NCBI RefSeq assembly: GCF_001439695.1
Contig: NZ_JYLL01000038.1
Location: 1-60,100, forward strand
Reading direction: 5' to 3'
Origin: Pseudomonas veronii
GTDB lineage: Bacteria > Pseudomonadota > Gammaproteobacteria > Pseudomonadales > Pseudomonadaceae
Length of the DNA stretch: 60,100 nt
Shown here piece after piece: positions 50,812 through 59,973 of the stretch. The notes under the pieces are model-generated. The model was not told where the DNA came from and searched no databases. It worked only from the letters and a program-made list of their open reading frames with translations. The stretch's first letter is position 1, and each line of letters opens with the position of its first letter. Both the position numbers and the translations under genes were made by a program.

Positions 50812-50822
50812 TGTCGGTCTCC

Positions 50823-52310
50823 TTAGTGGCTCATGAGCTTATCGATGGCGTCAGGTTTGTCATGCACGCCAAAGCGGTCAACGATAGTGGCACTGGCTTC
50901 ATTCAGACCGAGCACTTCAACCTCGGCGCCTTCGCGACGGAACTTGATAACCACCTTGTCCAGCGCTGCAACCGAGGTGATATCCCAGAAATGGGCTTGG
51001 GTCAGCTCGATAGTGACCTTCTTGAGTGCCTCCTTGAAGTCGAAGACATTGGTGAATTTGTCTGCGGAGCTGAAGAACACCTGGCCCACAACACGGTAAG
51101 TCCGGTGCGATTCAGTCTCCTCAAGACTGCTTGTGATATCCAGGTAGTGCCCGACTTTGTTCGCAAAGAACAGCGATGCCAGCAGCACCCCAACCAACAC
51201 ACCATAGGCCAGGTTATGCGTTGCCACGACCACCACAACAGTTGCCACCATGACGATGTTGGTCGACAACGGGTGCGCTTTCAGATTTCGCAGCGAGTCC
51301 CAACTGAAGGTGCCGATGGACACCATGATCATTACGGCAACCAATGCCGCCATCGGGATTTTGGAGAGCCATTCGCCCAAGAACACGACCATCAGCAGCA
51401 AGAAGATGCCTGCGCATAAAGTTGAAAGGCGAGTTCGACCGCCAGACTTCACGTTGATGATCGACTGTCCAATCATGGCGCAGCCGGCCATGCCACCGAG
51501 CATCCCTGCTGCAATGTTGGCAACGCCTTGGCCCTTGCACTCGCGGTTTTTGTTACTGGTGGTATCGGTCAGATCATCAACGATGGTCGCTGTCATCATG
51601 GACTCCAGTAGGCCCACAACTGCGAGCGCTGCTGAATACGGGAAAATGATGCGCAAGGTTTCAAGGTTCATCGGGACTTCAGGCCACAGGAAAATAGGCA
51701 GTGTGTCCGGTAGCTGACCCATGTCTCCAACGGTGCGGATATCCAGCCCCAAGTAAATCGCGATAGCAGTCAGGGTCAGGATGCACACAAGTGGCGAGGG
51801 AATCAGCTTGCCGATCTTCGGTACATATGGAAACAGGTAGATGATTCCGAGACCTGCTGCGGTCATGGCGTAGACGTGCCAGGTGACGTTGGTCAATTCA
51901 GGCAACTGCGCCATGAAAATCAGAATCGCCAAGGCGTTAACAAAACCCGTGACCACAGAGCGAGAGACGAAGCGCATCAGCGAACCTAGCTTCAGGTAAC
52001 CCGCGAGTATCTGGAGTACCCCACAGAGCAGCGTTGCTGCCAGCAGATACTGAAGCCCGTGATCTTTCACCAAGGTGACCATGAGCAGTGCCATCGCTCC
52101 GGTCGCCGCCGAGATCATGCCAGGGCGACCGCCGACGAATGCGATAACTGCGCAGATACAGAAGGAGGCGTAGAGGCCGACCTTGGGGTCGACGCCGGCG
52201 ATGATGGAAAAGGCGATGGCTTCGGGGATCAGCGCTAGTGCGACCACGATCCCCGCGAGCACATCTCCACGAACGTTGGAGAACCACGTTTTTTTGAGTG
52301 ATTGCAACAT
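50823..52310 (-). CDS. SulP-family anion transporter with STAS domain
   Basis: 495 residues from the chosen start at 52310. About eleven to twelve helices (starting GDVLAGIVVALALIPEAIAF) with the family segments PKVGLYASF and NIAAGMLGGMAGCAMIGQS, and a C-terminal STAS domain (about 400-490, VTIELTQAHFWDITSVAALD). Members carry sulfate, bicarbonate or related anions. Next to persulfide genes sulfate is attractive, but bicarbonate is equally possible. It forms an operon with the stress protein. Confidence 0.9.
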   Translation of the reverse strand: MLQSLKKTWFSNVRGDVLAGIVVALALIPEAIAFSIIAGVDPKVGLYASFCICAVIAFVGGRPGMISAATGAMALLMVTLVKDHGLQYLLAATLLCGVLQILAGYLKLGSLMRFVSRSVVTGFVNALAILIFMAQLPELTNVTWHVYAMTAAGLGIIYLFPYVPKIGKLIPSPLVCILTLTAIAIYLGLDIRTVGDMGQLPDTLPIFLWPEVPMNLETLRIIFPYSAALAVVGLLESMMTATIVDDLTDTTSNKNRECKGQGVANIAAGMLGGMAGCAMIGQSIINVKSGGRTRLSTLCAGIFLLLMVVFLGEWLSKIPMAALVAVMIMVSIGTFSWDSLRNLKAHPLSTNIVMVATVVVVVATHNLAYGVLVGVLLASLFFANKVGHYLDITSSLEETESHRTYRVVGQVFFSSADKFTNVFDFKEALKKVTIELTQAHFWDITSVAALDKVVIKFRREGAEVEVLGLNEASATIVDRFGVHDKPDAIDKLMSH

Positions 52311-52652
52311 CAGAATATCCAAGGCAATGCACCGCACGTACACCAAGCGAATGGCGAGCGCGTCGATACGAATTCAAATTTTGAGGATTATTTGACTGTG
52401 TGCTTTGGGTGTAAGAACCGGGCATACAGCAGTACGCACCGCGAGCGAAAACAGGCCGGTGCGAGGTGTTGCGAGGGGGCGTAGCGCTAAGGCGGCGTAG
52501 GCTGCCAGTAGATCGTTCGGAGTACAGTCATGCTGGTGTTCCTGTAGCTCAAGCGCGGGGCTGAGCAATAAGTATACAGTTGAGTTATCGCCGATTGCCA
52601 CCCGCCGACTCAGTTTGGTTGGTTTCCTAGGACTCGCCCTGATCGGACTAGA
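52311..52652. other. Intergenic region upstream of SulP
   Basis: About 340 bases. A minus-strand frame of 75 codons (52374-52601) is open but shows no recognised family and I do not call it. The SulP promoter probably lies here. Confidence 0.4.
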
Positions 52653-52744
52653 TTGAGCAGTCGAGGAGAATATGACATCGTCACTGCCAACCTTACTGAG
52701 CTACCCAAGCTGCTCCCTGCCTTGGAAGCATTCGCGGATGACTG
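52653..52744 (+). pseudogene. C-terminal fragment of an unrecognised gene
   Basis: Reads GEYDIVTANLTELPKLLPAL then EAFADD and TGA. The stop overlaps ATG 52738 of the next gene, the way genes overlap in an operon. No upstream part exists, so this is the tail of a lost neighbour. Confidence 0.45.
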
Positions 52745-53094
52745 AACCCGATAATTGCAACGAGCCCCTGCAGGCGGCATTGATTCAGGAGGAAATCCTA
52801 AAGATTCTGAAAGACGCCAAGGTGCTGGCGCGCAGATTCTACCGCCTAACCGGCAAGCCGCTGGGCGTCACCGGCGAGGTCGCAGAGTACGAAGCTGCTA
52901 CTCGACTCGGCCTGTTGCTACATCCTGCAAGGCAGGCAGGTTACGACGCTACAGAGGCGCTGGAAGATGGTGTCGCGAGAATCCAGATCAAGGGTCGCTG
53001 TATCCTGAACCCGCAAAAGATTACGGGACGTATGGGTGCAATCGATCTACGACAACCCTTCGATACGGTGCTCTTGGTGCTGCTTGATTCGTAA
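52738..53094 (+). pseudogene. Conserved hypothetical gene truncated by IS66 (DUF6998-like)
   Basis: About 118 codons beginning MTEPDNCNEPLQAALIQEEI and including KPLGVTGEVAEYEAATRLGL, PARQAGYDATEAL and RIQIKGRCILNP. It ends LLVLLDS-TAA, where the TAA is made by the first bases of the IS66 end (GTAAGCG). The family, as I recall it, continues for a few dozen residues past this point, so the C-terminus is missing. ATG 52738 is preferred over ATG 52672, since the 22 extra codons overlap another coding relic. Function unknown; an operon with a lost upstream gene is likely. Confidence 0.65.
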
Positions 53095-53120
53095 GCGTAC
53101 GGGCAAACCGTCTTGCACGA

Positions 53121-54689
53121 CTAAGCCGGACGCCACCTATGCGGTAGCAACTCTGCAATCTCACTTGCTCGCTGCGTAGGCATGCGCGTCAGCACATCCT
53201 TCAGGTAGGCATAGGGATCGTGCCCATTGTTCCGGGCCGACTGGATCAAACTCATGATCGCAGCGGCGCGTTTGCCGCTGCGTAGCGACCCAGCAAAGAG
53301 CCAGTTCTTGCGCCCCAGCGCCCAAGGCCGTATCTGGTTCTCACACCATTTATTATCAATAGGTACGGCCCCGTCATCGAGGTAGCGCGACAGCGCCGTC
53401 CAGCGTTTCAAGCTGTAATCCAAGGCTTTGCCAATGGCCGAACCGTTATGCACGATGTCGCGCTGGGCAACCATCCAGGCATGCAACGCATCCATCACGG
53501 GTACCGCCTTTTCCTGCCGTATTCGGCGGCGTATGTCCGGTTCCAGTTCCTTGATTTCCCCCTCGATCTCGTACAGCACCTGCATGTAACGCAACGCTTG
53601 TTCAGCCAGCGTGCTCTTCTGGGTCGCATGCAGTTCGAAGAACTTGCGCCGGGCATGAGCCATGCAGCCGATTTCAGTCACGCCGAGTTCGAAGCTGGCC
53701 TTGTAACCGCCGAAATCATCGCAGACCAGCTTGCCTTTCCAGTCTTGCAGGAAGTTATGCGCATGCTCGCCGGCCCGGCTGAGGCTGAAGTCGTAAACGA
53801 CAGCCGAGGTTTCGCAAAACGGGCTGGTGGCGTAAGCCCAAACGTAGGAACGATGGGTTTTCTTGGTGCCCGGCATGAGCATTTGCACCGGCGTTTCATC
53901 AACGTGAACGACCGGCTGTTCAAGCACCACTTCGCGCAGCGCATCGACCAGTGGCTGCAACTGCACGCCACAGGCGCCAACCTATTGGGCGAGGGTCGAA
54001 CGCGGGATAACCAGGCCGGCGCGGCCAAACATGGCTTCCTGGCGATACAGCGGCAGATGGTCAGCAAACTTCGCAATCATGACGTGGGCCAACAAGCCCG
54101 CAGTCGGGATGCCCTTGTCGATCACCTGCGCTGGCACCGGGGCCTGGATCAGTGTTTCGCAACTGTCGCAGACCCACTTGCCACGGATATGGCGCTCCAC
54201 GGTGAACACGCCAGGTGTGTAATCGAGCTTCTCGCTGACATCTTCACCGATGCGTTTGAGCGCGCAGCCACAGGCACACTCCGTGTTGTCCGGCTCGTGA
54301 TGGATCAGCGTGCGGGGAAACTCAGGCGGCAAGGCGCGACGCTTGGGTTTCTGCTTTTCCTGGGTCGGTGCCGGAGTAACTTGCAGCGACTCCAGTTCCG
54401 CTTCAATGGCAGCGATATCGGTATCGATCAGATCGTCGAGCAAACTGGCCTGTTCCGGGCTCATTTGTTCGCTGCGTTTGGCGAACTTGAAACGCTTGAG
54501 TTGGGCGATCTCGTGGCTGAGTTTTTCGATCAACGTTTTGTCGTTATGGATCTTCTTGTCCATGACCTGGACGGTCTTGCCCATCGTTTCAACTTGCTCG
54601 TCGAGCGCCGAGACGCGTTGCAGCAACTGCGCCGCGAGTGCACGCAGTTGTTCGGGGTTCAGTTGGTCGAGGTCGGGGATCGAAGTCAT
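53121..54689 (-). pseudogene. tnpC: IS66 transposase TnpC interrupted by an amber codon
   Basis: The DDE transposase reads in one frame from TSIPDLDQLNPEQLRALAAQ to the end, except for TAG at 53982-53984 between STLAQ and VGACGVQLQ. In intact relatives that position is Trp (TGG to TAG, one base). The upstream part has the coiled coil and zinc-finger region (CACGCALK, WVCDSCETL). The downstream part has VVHVDETPVQM and KLVCDDFGGYKASF of the catalytic core. Without suppression no full transposase is made. Confidence 0.88.
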
Positions 54690-54770
54690 GTCGCCGATCT
54701 TGCCAGATCAGCGTAAACAGGACGACAGGCTGATCGGACAATTGCGCTGCCGGATGGGGCATGGCTCGGT

Positions 54771-55106
54771 TCAGAGGATGGAAATGGCGTTTGCGGGGCC
54801 AACTCTCTGCCATGGCAAGCCCAGTATCAAGGCGTGTAGCTGTTCGGTGCTCAGCTCCATTTGTGAACCGTGGCGCGTGCCAGGCCAAGCGAATTTGCCC
54901 TGGTGGAGCCGACGTGCCGCCAACCAGATGCCCAACCCATCGTGCACCAGGACTTTCATGCGGGTGGCGCGGCGGTTGGCGAACAGATAAGCGCAGTGCG
55001 GCTGCGCCGCACCGAACACTGAAATCACGCGGGCCATGGCGGTGTCGGTGCCGGCGCGCATGTCCATCGGCTCGGTGGCGAGCCAGATGGTATCGATGCG
55101 GATCAT
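54771..55106 (-). CDS. tnpB: IS66 accessory protein TnpB
   Basis: 111 residues with the family hallmark WLATEPMDMRAGTDTAMARV at the start and FANRRATRMKVLVHDGLGIW in the middle. The start at 55106 overlaps the tnpA stop by four bases. TnpB is needed for IS66 transposition by an unclear mechanism. Intact. Confidence 0.9.
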   Translation of the reverse strand: MIRIDTIWLATEPMDMRAGTDTAMARVISVFGAAQPHCAYLFANRRATRMKVLVHDGLGIWLAARRLHQGKFAWPGTRHGSQMELSTEQLHALILGLPWQRVGPANAISIL

Positions 55107-55435
55107 CGCAGCAGATCTCGCAGAAAGGTGGCACAGGCTGCGGCGTTTTCGGTTGGCCAGCTCACTTTGACGGTGCCGCATGGGTGCGGGATTTCGAGAC
55201 AAATAGTCGACGACACGGCTTGTGAATTTACTCCGGCTAGCTGCAAGGGCAGCGGAATGAACGCAGGCTGCAGAGCCATGGTTTTCTGCGCTTGGACTCG
55301 AATCCATTTATGGACGAGGTTTGCGTTAAGGCTGTGGCTCAGCGCAACGCTGGCAATCGAGGCCCCTGGCTGGGCGCACTCTTGAATGACCTGAGCCTTG
55401 AAGGATTTGGAATAGGAACGGCGTTGTGACTGCAT
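55103..55435 (-). CDS. tnpA: IS66 accessory protein TnpA
   Basis: 110 residues. An N-terminal helix-turn-helix (RRSYSKSFKAQVIQECAQPG then ASIASVALSHSLNANLVHKW) is followed by a C-terminal domain ending WPTENAAACATFLRDLLR. Start at 55435; the frame extends far upstream but homology begins here. Intact, overlapping tnpB. Confidence 0.88.
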   Translation of the reverse strand: MQSQRRSYSKSFKAQVIQECAQPGASIASVALSHSLNANLVHKWIRVQAQKTMALQPAFIPLPLQLAGVNSQAVSSTICLEIPHPCGTVKVSWPTENAAACATFLRDLLR

Positions 55436-55460
55436 GAAAGACCCGCTTAAAAGGCTAGAA

Positions 55461-55488
55461 ATGGTGTCCACTTTCAGGTGGACACCAT
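55461..55488. repeat. Perfect 11-bp hairpin in the IS66 leader
   Basis: ATGGTGTCCAC pairs with GTGGACACCAT around TTTCAG, 26 bases upstream of tnpA. Probably a regulatory stem within the element's leader, limiting transposase expression from outside transcripts. Confidence 0.6.
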
Positions 55489-55861
55489 CACCTTTGGCGT
55501 TGGGGTCAGGAAGGTGTGTTGGCCGGACGCATACGCCCCAATCTCTATAATCGCCGACCTTTAATTTTATGGACCTCCGGCCCCCCCCCCCGGTTACATG
55601 AGGCCGGATGTTGGAGGAGGATGGCAACGAGGCTGGGACGTTAGTGCAGATGGCCAAGATTTCGTCGTATGCAGGGGCGAGTAAGAGGCTCTGAATGCTT
55701 GACTCTGGTCGCCCCAAAGCGTGACGCATACTTCTGTTTTTTCACGTTGTTTTCACCGTTTTAATACACAGCCATCTCTACATTCCCGCAGTATCTATGG
55801 TGCCGCGAAAAGGCGAGCTCCTGACTAGTACCGCTGTTCCTACCTCTGCAGGAGTGATGAT

Positions 55862-56548
55862 ATGGCTAGCATCCAGATGGGTGATGCTACAGCAGGCAAA
55901 GTGAACAATCGTACCGTGCGCTTGAGCAGGAAAAATATCGCATTTGGCTTAGCTGCCATTGCCGCATTGACTGCTGCCACATGGTATTTCCTTGCGCCCC
56001 GCGTGCCGGATCTGGGTGATGGAAATAACTTTGTACAGTCCGGCCTTAACGGACAGTGGATGGAGGGAAATGTCATAGTGATGGTTAGGCATGCCGAGCG
56101 CTGTGATCGTTCAAGCAATCCCTGCTTCGGGCCCCCCAACGGCATCACGGTCAATGGCCAGCAGCAGGCGTTGGCTGTCGCTAAGGGTTTGCAGAAGTTG
56201 GGTCTTGATAACGCTACCCTCATCTCCAGCCCGAAGACGCGTACCCAGCAGACAGCCGATCTCATCGCGGGCAATACCGCGACCTCACAGAAGTGGGTTG
56301 GCGAGTGCGACGCAGGCTTCAGGAATGCCGCGATGGCTTACAAGAAACCTAAGGAAAACCTGGTGCTGATTACTCACAGCGGTTGCATCGATCACTTCGA
56401 ACGCACGATGCGGGTGCCTGCAGGTCAGCGATCCAGCGATTACGCCGAGGCATTTTTCATAGCTGCCGATGGTGCTAATGCGCCGAGGATCCTGGGCTCT
56501 CTGGGTTTTACACAGTGGAAGACAGTGATGGGCGAATCGTCGAAATGA
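55862..56548 (+). CDS. Membrane-anchored histidine phosphatase, Ais/PmrG-like
   Basis: 228 residues. One N-terminal membrane helix (about 26-44), then a periplasmic phosphatase domain with the catalytic RHAERCD near 76-82 and the second His in LVLITHSGCIDHF. Ais/PmrG removes a phosphate from heptose II of the LPS core in enteric bacteria. arnT lies 0.9 kb downstream, and ais is also next to arn genes there. AGGAG is seven bases before the ATG. The LPS substrate is inferred from context. Confidence 0.78.
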   Translation: MASIQMGDATAGKVNNRTVRLSRKNIAFGLAAIAALTAATWYFLAPRVPDLGDGNNFVQSGLNGQWMEGNVIVMVRHAERCDRSSNPCFGPPNGITVNGQQQALAVAKGLQKLGLDNATLISSPKTRTQQTADLIAGNTATSQKWVGECDAGFRNAAMAYKKPKENLVLITHSGCIDHFERTMRVPAGQRSSDYAEAFFIAADGANAPRILGSLGFTQWKTVMGESSK

Positions 56549-57097
56549 TGCGGCGCGTCACGCAGAGCACTATCGCTGGCTCGTCTGAAATCCACCAATA
56601 TCCGCTTCATCCATAAGAGAGACTAGAGGAATAATCCACCAAAGTTCGCGTCACTCGCGCCGCTACCACTATTGGGAGAGCTAAATGAGGTGGGGAGTCT
56701 TCCCAAGAAGCTCATTTTTCCTGTCTTCAGTCAATTTGCCTAATCTCGTCCTCATTCTTGGGACAATGGCCACCCATCGTTCTTTCATGGCAGCAGGTCC
56801 TGCGGTCGACGCACTGTCTGATTGTCATTTCAGCGCCCATTCCCTAGTTATTCAACGGGAGGTTTCTGTGAGCTGTCACTGTGAGTTTCAGCCGCACCGA
56901 GCTCTAAACCTGGCAACAGGTAAATCGACCCAATAAGCGAAACCGGGGCAGGGAATTGCTCTGTTGTAAGTCCTATTAGGCAAAACACCCGGCTGCTCTG
57001 CTGGTCAACTGGCGCAGGATTGATGTGCACGACGTAAGCGCCAACGTGCAGCGCAACGATCTACTCGGCAAAGGAAATATGGCAATTTCATAACAGT
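56549..57097. other. Intergenic stretch without a recognised gene
   Basis: About 550 bases between the phosphatase and the COG4705 relic. Open frames of 60-80 codons occur on both strands, but none shows family features. Probably scrambled remnants. Confidence 0.4.
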
Positions 57098-57120
57098 CCC
57101 TCAGTCTCAACTAAGTTTCG
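57098..57120 (+). promoter_or_regulatory. Two-repeat box upstream of the COG4705 relic
   Basis: CAGTCTCAACTAAGTTTC repeats the box at 19928-19950 with two changes, at a similar distance (61 bases) from the COG4705 start codon. It shows that the box and gene travel together in separate copies. Confidence 0.6.
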
Positions 57121-57181
57121 CTATGTATCTTTTCCTCTGCGCAAGTTCAGTGCAGCTCACCTCAGGAGAAGCTACCTACAC

Positions 57182-57230
57182 ATGGATCACGAAAAAGCCG
57201 GATGGCTCAACAAAGTACCCGATGTGAGCG
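57182..57230 (+). pseudogene. N-terminal relic of a third COG4705 gene
   Basis: Starts MDHEKAGWLNKVPDV, the same N-terminus as the copy at 19872 (ARWLNKVPEV). AGGAG lies upstream. After GATGTG the sequence switches to an antisense response regulator fragment, so all membrane segments are gone. Confidence 0.7.
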
Positions 57231-57336
57231 CCCCATCGCCGTCTATCGCCAGATCGACGATCCAGCCGGCTTCCTGCAAGCTGCGTTGCACGGTCTTGCC
57301 CAGCAGGGAGTTGTCTTCGACCGTCCGCGCTTTCAT
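57230..57336 (-). pseudogene. N-terminal relic of an OmpR-family response regulator
   Basis: Reads MKARTVEDNSLLGKTVQRSL then QEAGWIVDLAIDGDGAL on the minus strand, a receiver-domain start in which the usual LVEDN is altered to TVEDN. It ends abruptly at the junction with the COG4705 relic. The phosphoacceptor Asp region is absent. Confidence 0.7.
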
Positions 57337-57431
57337 GCGTACTTCCCTAGATCTTCCCCATCCGAATTGCGCCAGTTCCAACGTATCACTCCGTTTGTTC
57401 GCCGGCACAGCATTTTAAGGAGACCCACCGC

Positions 57432-59129
57432 ATGTCTTCGACCACCTCGATAACACCCCCCACAGTAGTCACTAGGCCAGCCGGGATGGTGACGCTGCCC
57501 GCGCTGGCCTATCCGGCGCTGTTCATCGCCTTCGCCCTATTCTTCGTTCTGCCTCTGGGCTTCCACGGCCTCTGGGTGCCGGATGAAACGCGCTATGCAC
57601 AGGCGGCCCAGGAGATGCTGAACACGGACAACTGGGTGGTGCCGCACTTCATGGGGCTGCGTTATTTCGAGAAACCCATAGGAGGCTATTGGCTGATCGC
57701 GATCGCCCAGGCGCTATTCGGCGACAACCTCTTCGGTACGCGCATAGCCTCGGCGCTGACCACCGGTGCTACCGTGCTGCTGGTGTTCCTGCTGACTCGC
57801 CGGCTGTGGAGCGACCCACTCAAGACCTGGACCGCTTGTCTGCTTTACATGACCTTCGGCCTCGCCGCCGGGCAGGCCGGGTACTCCAACATCGACCCGC
57901 AATTGGCGCTTTGGACCACCCTCAGCCTGGCCTCGGCCTGGCTCGGCATGGAAGGCCGCAGCGCTCGGGAGCGCTGGCTAGGTTGGGCTCTGCTCGGCGC
58001 GGCCTGTGCCATCGGATTCATGACCAAGGGCTTCCTCGCCTGGTTACTGCCGGTGATCGTGGTGGTGCCTTACGCCGTGCTTCACGGGCGCTGGCGGGAG
58101 CTGCTCAAGGGCGGGCCGCTGGCGGTGCTGATCGCGGTGCTGATCAGTCTGCCGTGGGTGCTGGCGGTCAATCAGCGGGAGCCGGACTTCTGGAACTTCT
58201 TCTTCTGGAACGAGCACATCCGCCGCTTCACCAGCAACCATGCGCAGCACACGGCGCCGTTCTGGTTCTTCATCCCCATCCTGCTTGCTGGCAGCTTGCC
58301 CTGGACGCTGTTGGTGATACCCGCCCTCAAGCGTACCTGGGCGGAGCGGCGCGAGCGCCATAGCGGGTTTCTCGCGCTTTGGTTCGCTATGCCATTCCTG
58401 TTCTTCAGCCTCAGCAAGGGCAAGCTGCCGACCTACATCCTGCCATGCTTCGCGCCACTCGCGCTGCTCATGGCCAACACCCTGGTAGACAAGCTGCGCC
58501 AGAAGGACCTGCGTCTGCTGCGCGGTAACGGGCTGCTCAACCTGGCTCTAGGAGGTTTGTCGCTGCTGGGGCTGATCGGTCTCGAACTAACTCACCCTGT
58601 GTTTTCCGGCTACCCCGCGCGCTTGGCCAGCGCGGCGCTGGTCTGCATGGTCTGGGCGCTGTGCGGTGCGATCCAGTGGAAGCGCGCCAGCCAGCACTGG
58701 TACGCACCGGCCCTGGCGATCTGGGTACTGATCGCAGTGCTGCCGGCATCCATGCCGCAGACCATCGTCGATAACAAGATGCCTGACCAGTTCATCGCCG
58801 AGCACCTGGACCCGCTGCAGGGCGCGCGCAGCCTGCTGAGCAACGACCTGGGTGCAGCTTCGGCCTTGGCGTGGCGTCTGAACCGCAGTGACGTGACGCT
58901 GCTCAATGTTGATGGAGAGTTGCGCTACGGCCTTGGGTACGCGGATGCACAAGATCGACGCGTTCTGTCGAAAGACGTTGGTGACTGGCTAAGTAAGCAG
59001 ATGAAGCTAGGACCCGTAGGGATTGTGCTGAAAGCCCCCGACATGCATGGCGACCAGCTTCCGTCTTGGCTTCCCGATGGAGCGAAGGTGTTTCGAGAGA
59101 ACAACCTCCTAATTGTGATCACTCGCTAG
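57432..59129 (+). CDS. arnT: Lipid A 4-amino-4-deoxy-L-arabinose transferase ArnT
   Basis: 565 residues, GT83 family, about twelve helices. It moves L-Ara4N from undecaprenyl phosphate to lipid A on the periplasmic side, giving resistance to polymyxin and cationic peptides. Family marks: WVPDETRYAQAAQEMLNTDN near 47-66 with the acidic pair in the first periplasmic loop, LRYFEKPIGGYWLIAIAQAL, and EHIRRFTSNHAQHTAPFWFF near 257. AAGGAG precedes the ATG. The rest of the arn operon (arnBCAD, EF) is not in the window. Strongly GC-rich compared with its flanks. Confidence 0.9.
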   Translation: MSSTTSITPPTVVTRPAGMVTLPALAYPALFIAFALFFVLPLGFHGLWVPDETRYAQAAQEMLNTDNWVVPHFMGLRYFEKPIGGYWLIAIAQALFGDNLFGTRIASALTTGATVLLVFLLTRRLWSDPLKTWTACLLYMTFGLAAGQAGYSNIDPQLALWTTLSLASAWLGMEGRSARERWLGWALLGAACAIGFMTKGFLAWLLPVIVVVPYAVLHGRWRELLKGGPLAVLIAVLISLPWVLAVNQREPDFWNFFFWNEHIRRFTSNHAQHTAPFWFFIPILLAGSLPWTLLVIPALKRTWAERRERHSGFLALWFAMPFLFFSLSKGKLPTYILPCFAPLALLMANTLVDKLRQKDLRLLRGNGLLNLALGGLSLLGLIGLELTHPVFSGYPARLASAALVCMVWALCGAIQWKRASQHWYAPALAIWVLIAVLPASMPQTIVDNKMPDQFIAEHLDPLQGARSLLSNDLGAASALAWRLNRSDVTLLNVDGELRYGLGYADAQDRRVLSKDVGDWLSKQMKLGPVGIVLKAPDMHGDQLPSWLPDGAKVFRENNLLIVITR

Positions 59130-59440
59130 CTTTATCAGGCGACTTTTCACGCATCGAGAGATTCGTCCGGTAAAGGCCTGGAATTTCCAATGCCCGCCAA
59201 GTGCATACAGGGCTCTCCGGTGCGTTATGGATTACGGTGTGTGGAAATAGCGACGTCAACGCTGCACTCGTGAGGAGGGGGGCAGCACTCCAGTGGCATC
59301 TTTTTCGTGTAGTTGCATTTCCTCCCAATTTTCACAGCAGCTGTATCCAAGCTTTCGATGGCCGCACCGGTAAGTTTGTGCCCTTGCCAAAAACTCTACC
59401 CTCCGCGCGGGTTCGTACTAAGTCGTGCTTTGACCCACAT
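59130..59440. other. Gap between arnT and the IS66 relic
   Basis: About 310 bases in which I see no gene, hairpin or repeat that I can support. Confidence 0.4.
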
Positions 59441-59453
59441 AGATGACTCCTGA

Positions 59454-59800
59454 AATACAGCACCCGCGTGGCACCATCAAAGTGAACTGGCCGATCGGAA
59501 GCGCTGTCGCCTGTGCCACTTTTCTGCGAGATCTGTTGGTATGATTGGAGTTGAAGCCATCTGGCTTTCCATCGAGCCTATGGACATGCGCGCCGGTACC
59601 GAGATCGCGCTGGCCAGATTGATCGCAGTGTTCGGTGTCGTGAAGCCGCACTGTGCATACCCCTTCGTTAATCGCCGTGCCAACGAATGAAGTTCTTGGT
59701 GCATGACGGTGTGGCAACGAAGCCCACGTGGATAATGACCCGGTGCCAACCTCTGCATGAGCTACGTCTGCAGGGCCTCCCGACTCATCTATTTTTGTGA
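59454..59800 (+). mobile_element. Decayed IS66 fragment (tnpA tail and tnpB)
   Basis: The end of tnpA (IQHPRGTIKVNWPIGSAVAC then ATFLRDLLV-stop) overlaps ATG 59541 of tnpB (MIGVEAIWLSIEPMDMRAGT, then FVNRRANE-stop). A one-base frameshift follows, and the frame resumes as MKFLVHDGV. No tnpC remains. It is a different IS66 member from the one at 53-55.6 kb, and in opposite orientation. Confidence 0.8.
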
Positions 59801-59922
59801 ACATAGACCGACGTCAGACGGTCGCGGTAGGGGGGGCAGGTAACCACCGTCCCTGCCGCGGCCCTTGAAAATACACCTAAAAGGGACTAGATATAAAAAC
59901 GCTACCCTTTGAGATTCCGAAC

Positions 59923-59973
59923 ATGAAATCCACATTAGCCGCAGAGCTTCGCCAAATCGCCAAGAACGCTCCA
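59923..59973 (+). pseudogene. Gene start cut off by the IS3-family element
   Basis: MKSTLAAELRQIAKNAP, then the left end of the insertion sequence. Only 17 codons remain, so the family cannot be identified. The rest may lie beyond the window on the far side of the element. Confidence 0.45.

Larger units (their letters stand above)
53091..55597 (-). mobile_element. IS66-family insertion sequence
   Basis: Carries the three-gene tnpA-tnpB-tnpC set on the minus strand. The left end begins GTAAGCGTACGGG at 53091; the right end probably finishes at GGTTAC, 55597 (GTAACCGGGGG inward). Both ends start with GTAA, as IS66 ends do, but the rest of the termini match poorly. I found no 8-bp target duplication: CTTGATTC precedes and ATGAGGCC follows. 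One end may have been altered by a later deletion. Confidence 0.75.

Noticed and set aside
53448..54716. 422-codon plus-strand frame over IS66 tnpC
   Set aside because: It is the reverse complement of the transposase gene, which has family motifs in the minus-strand frame.
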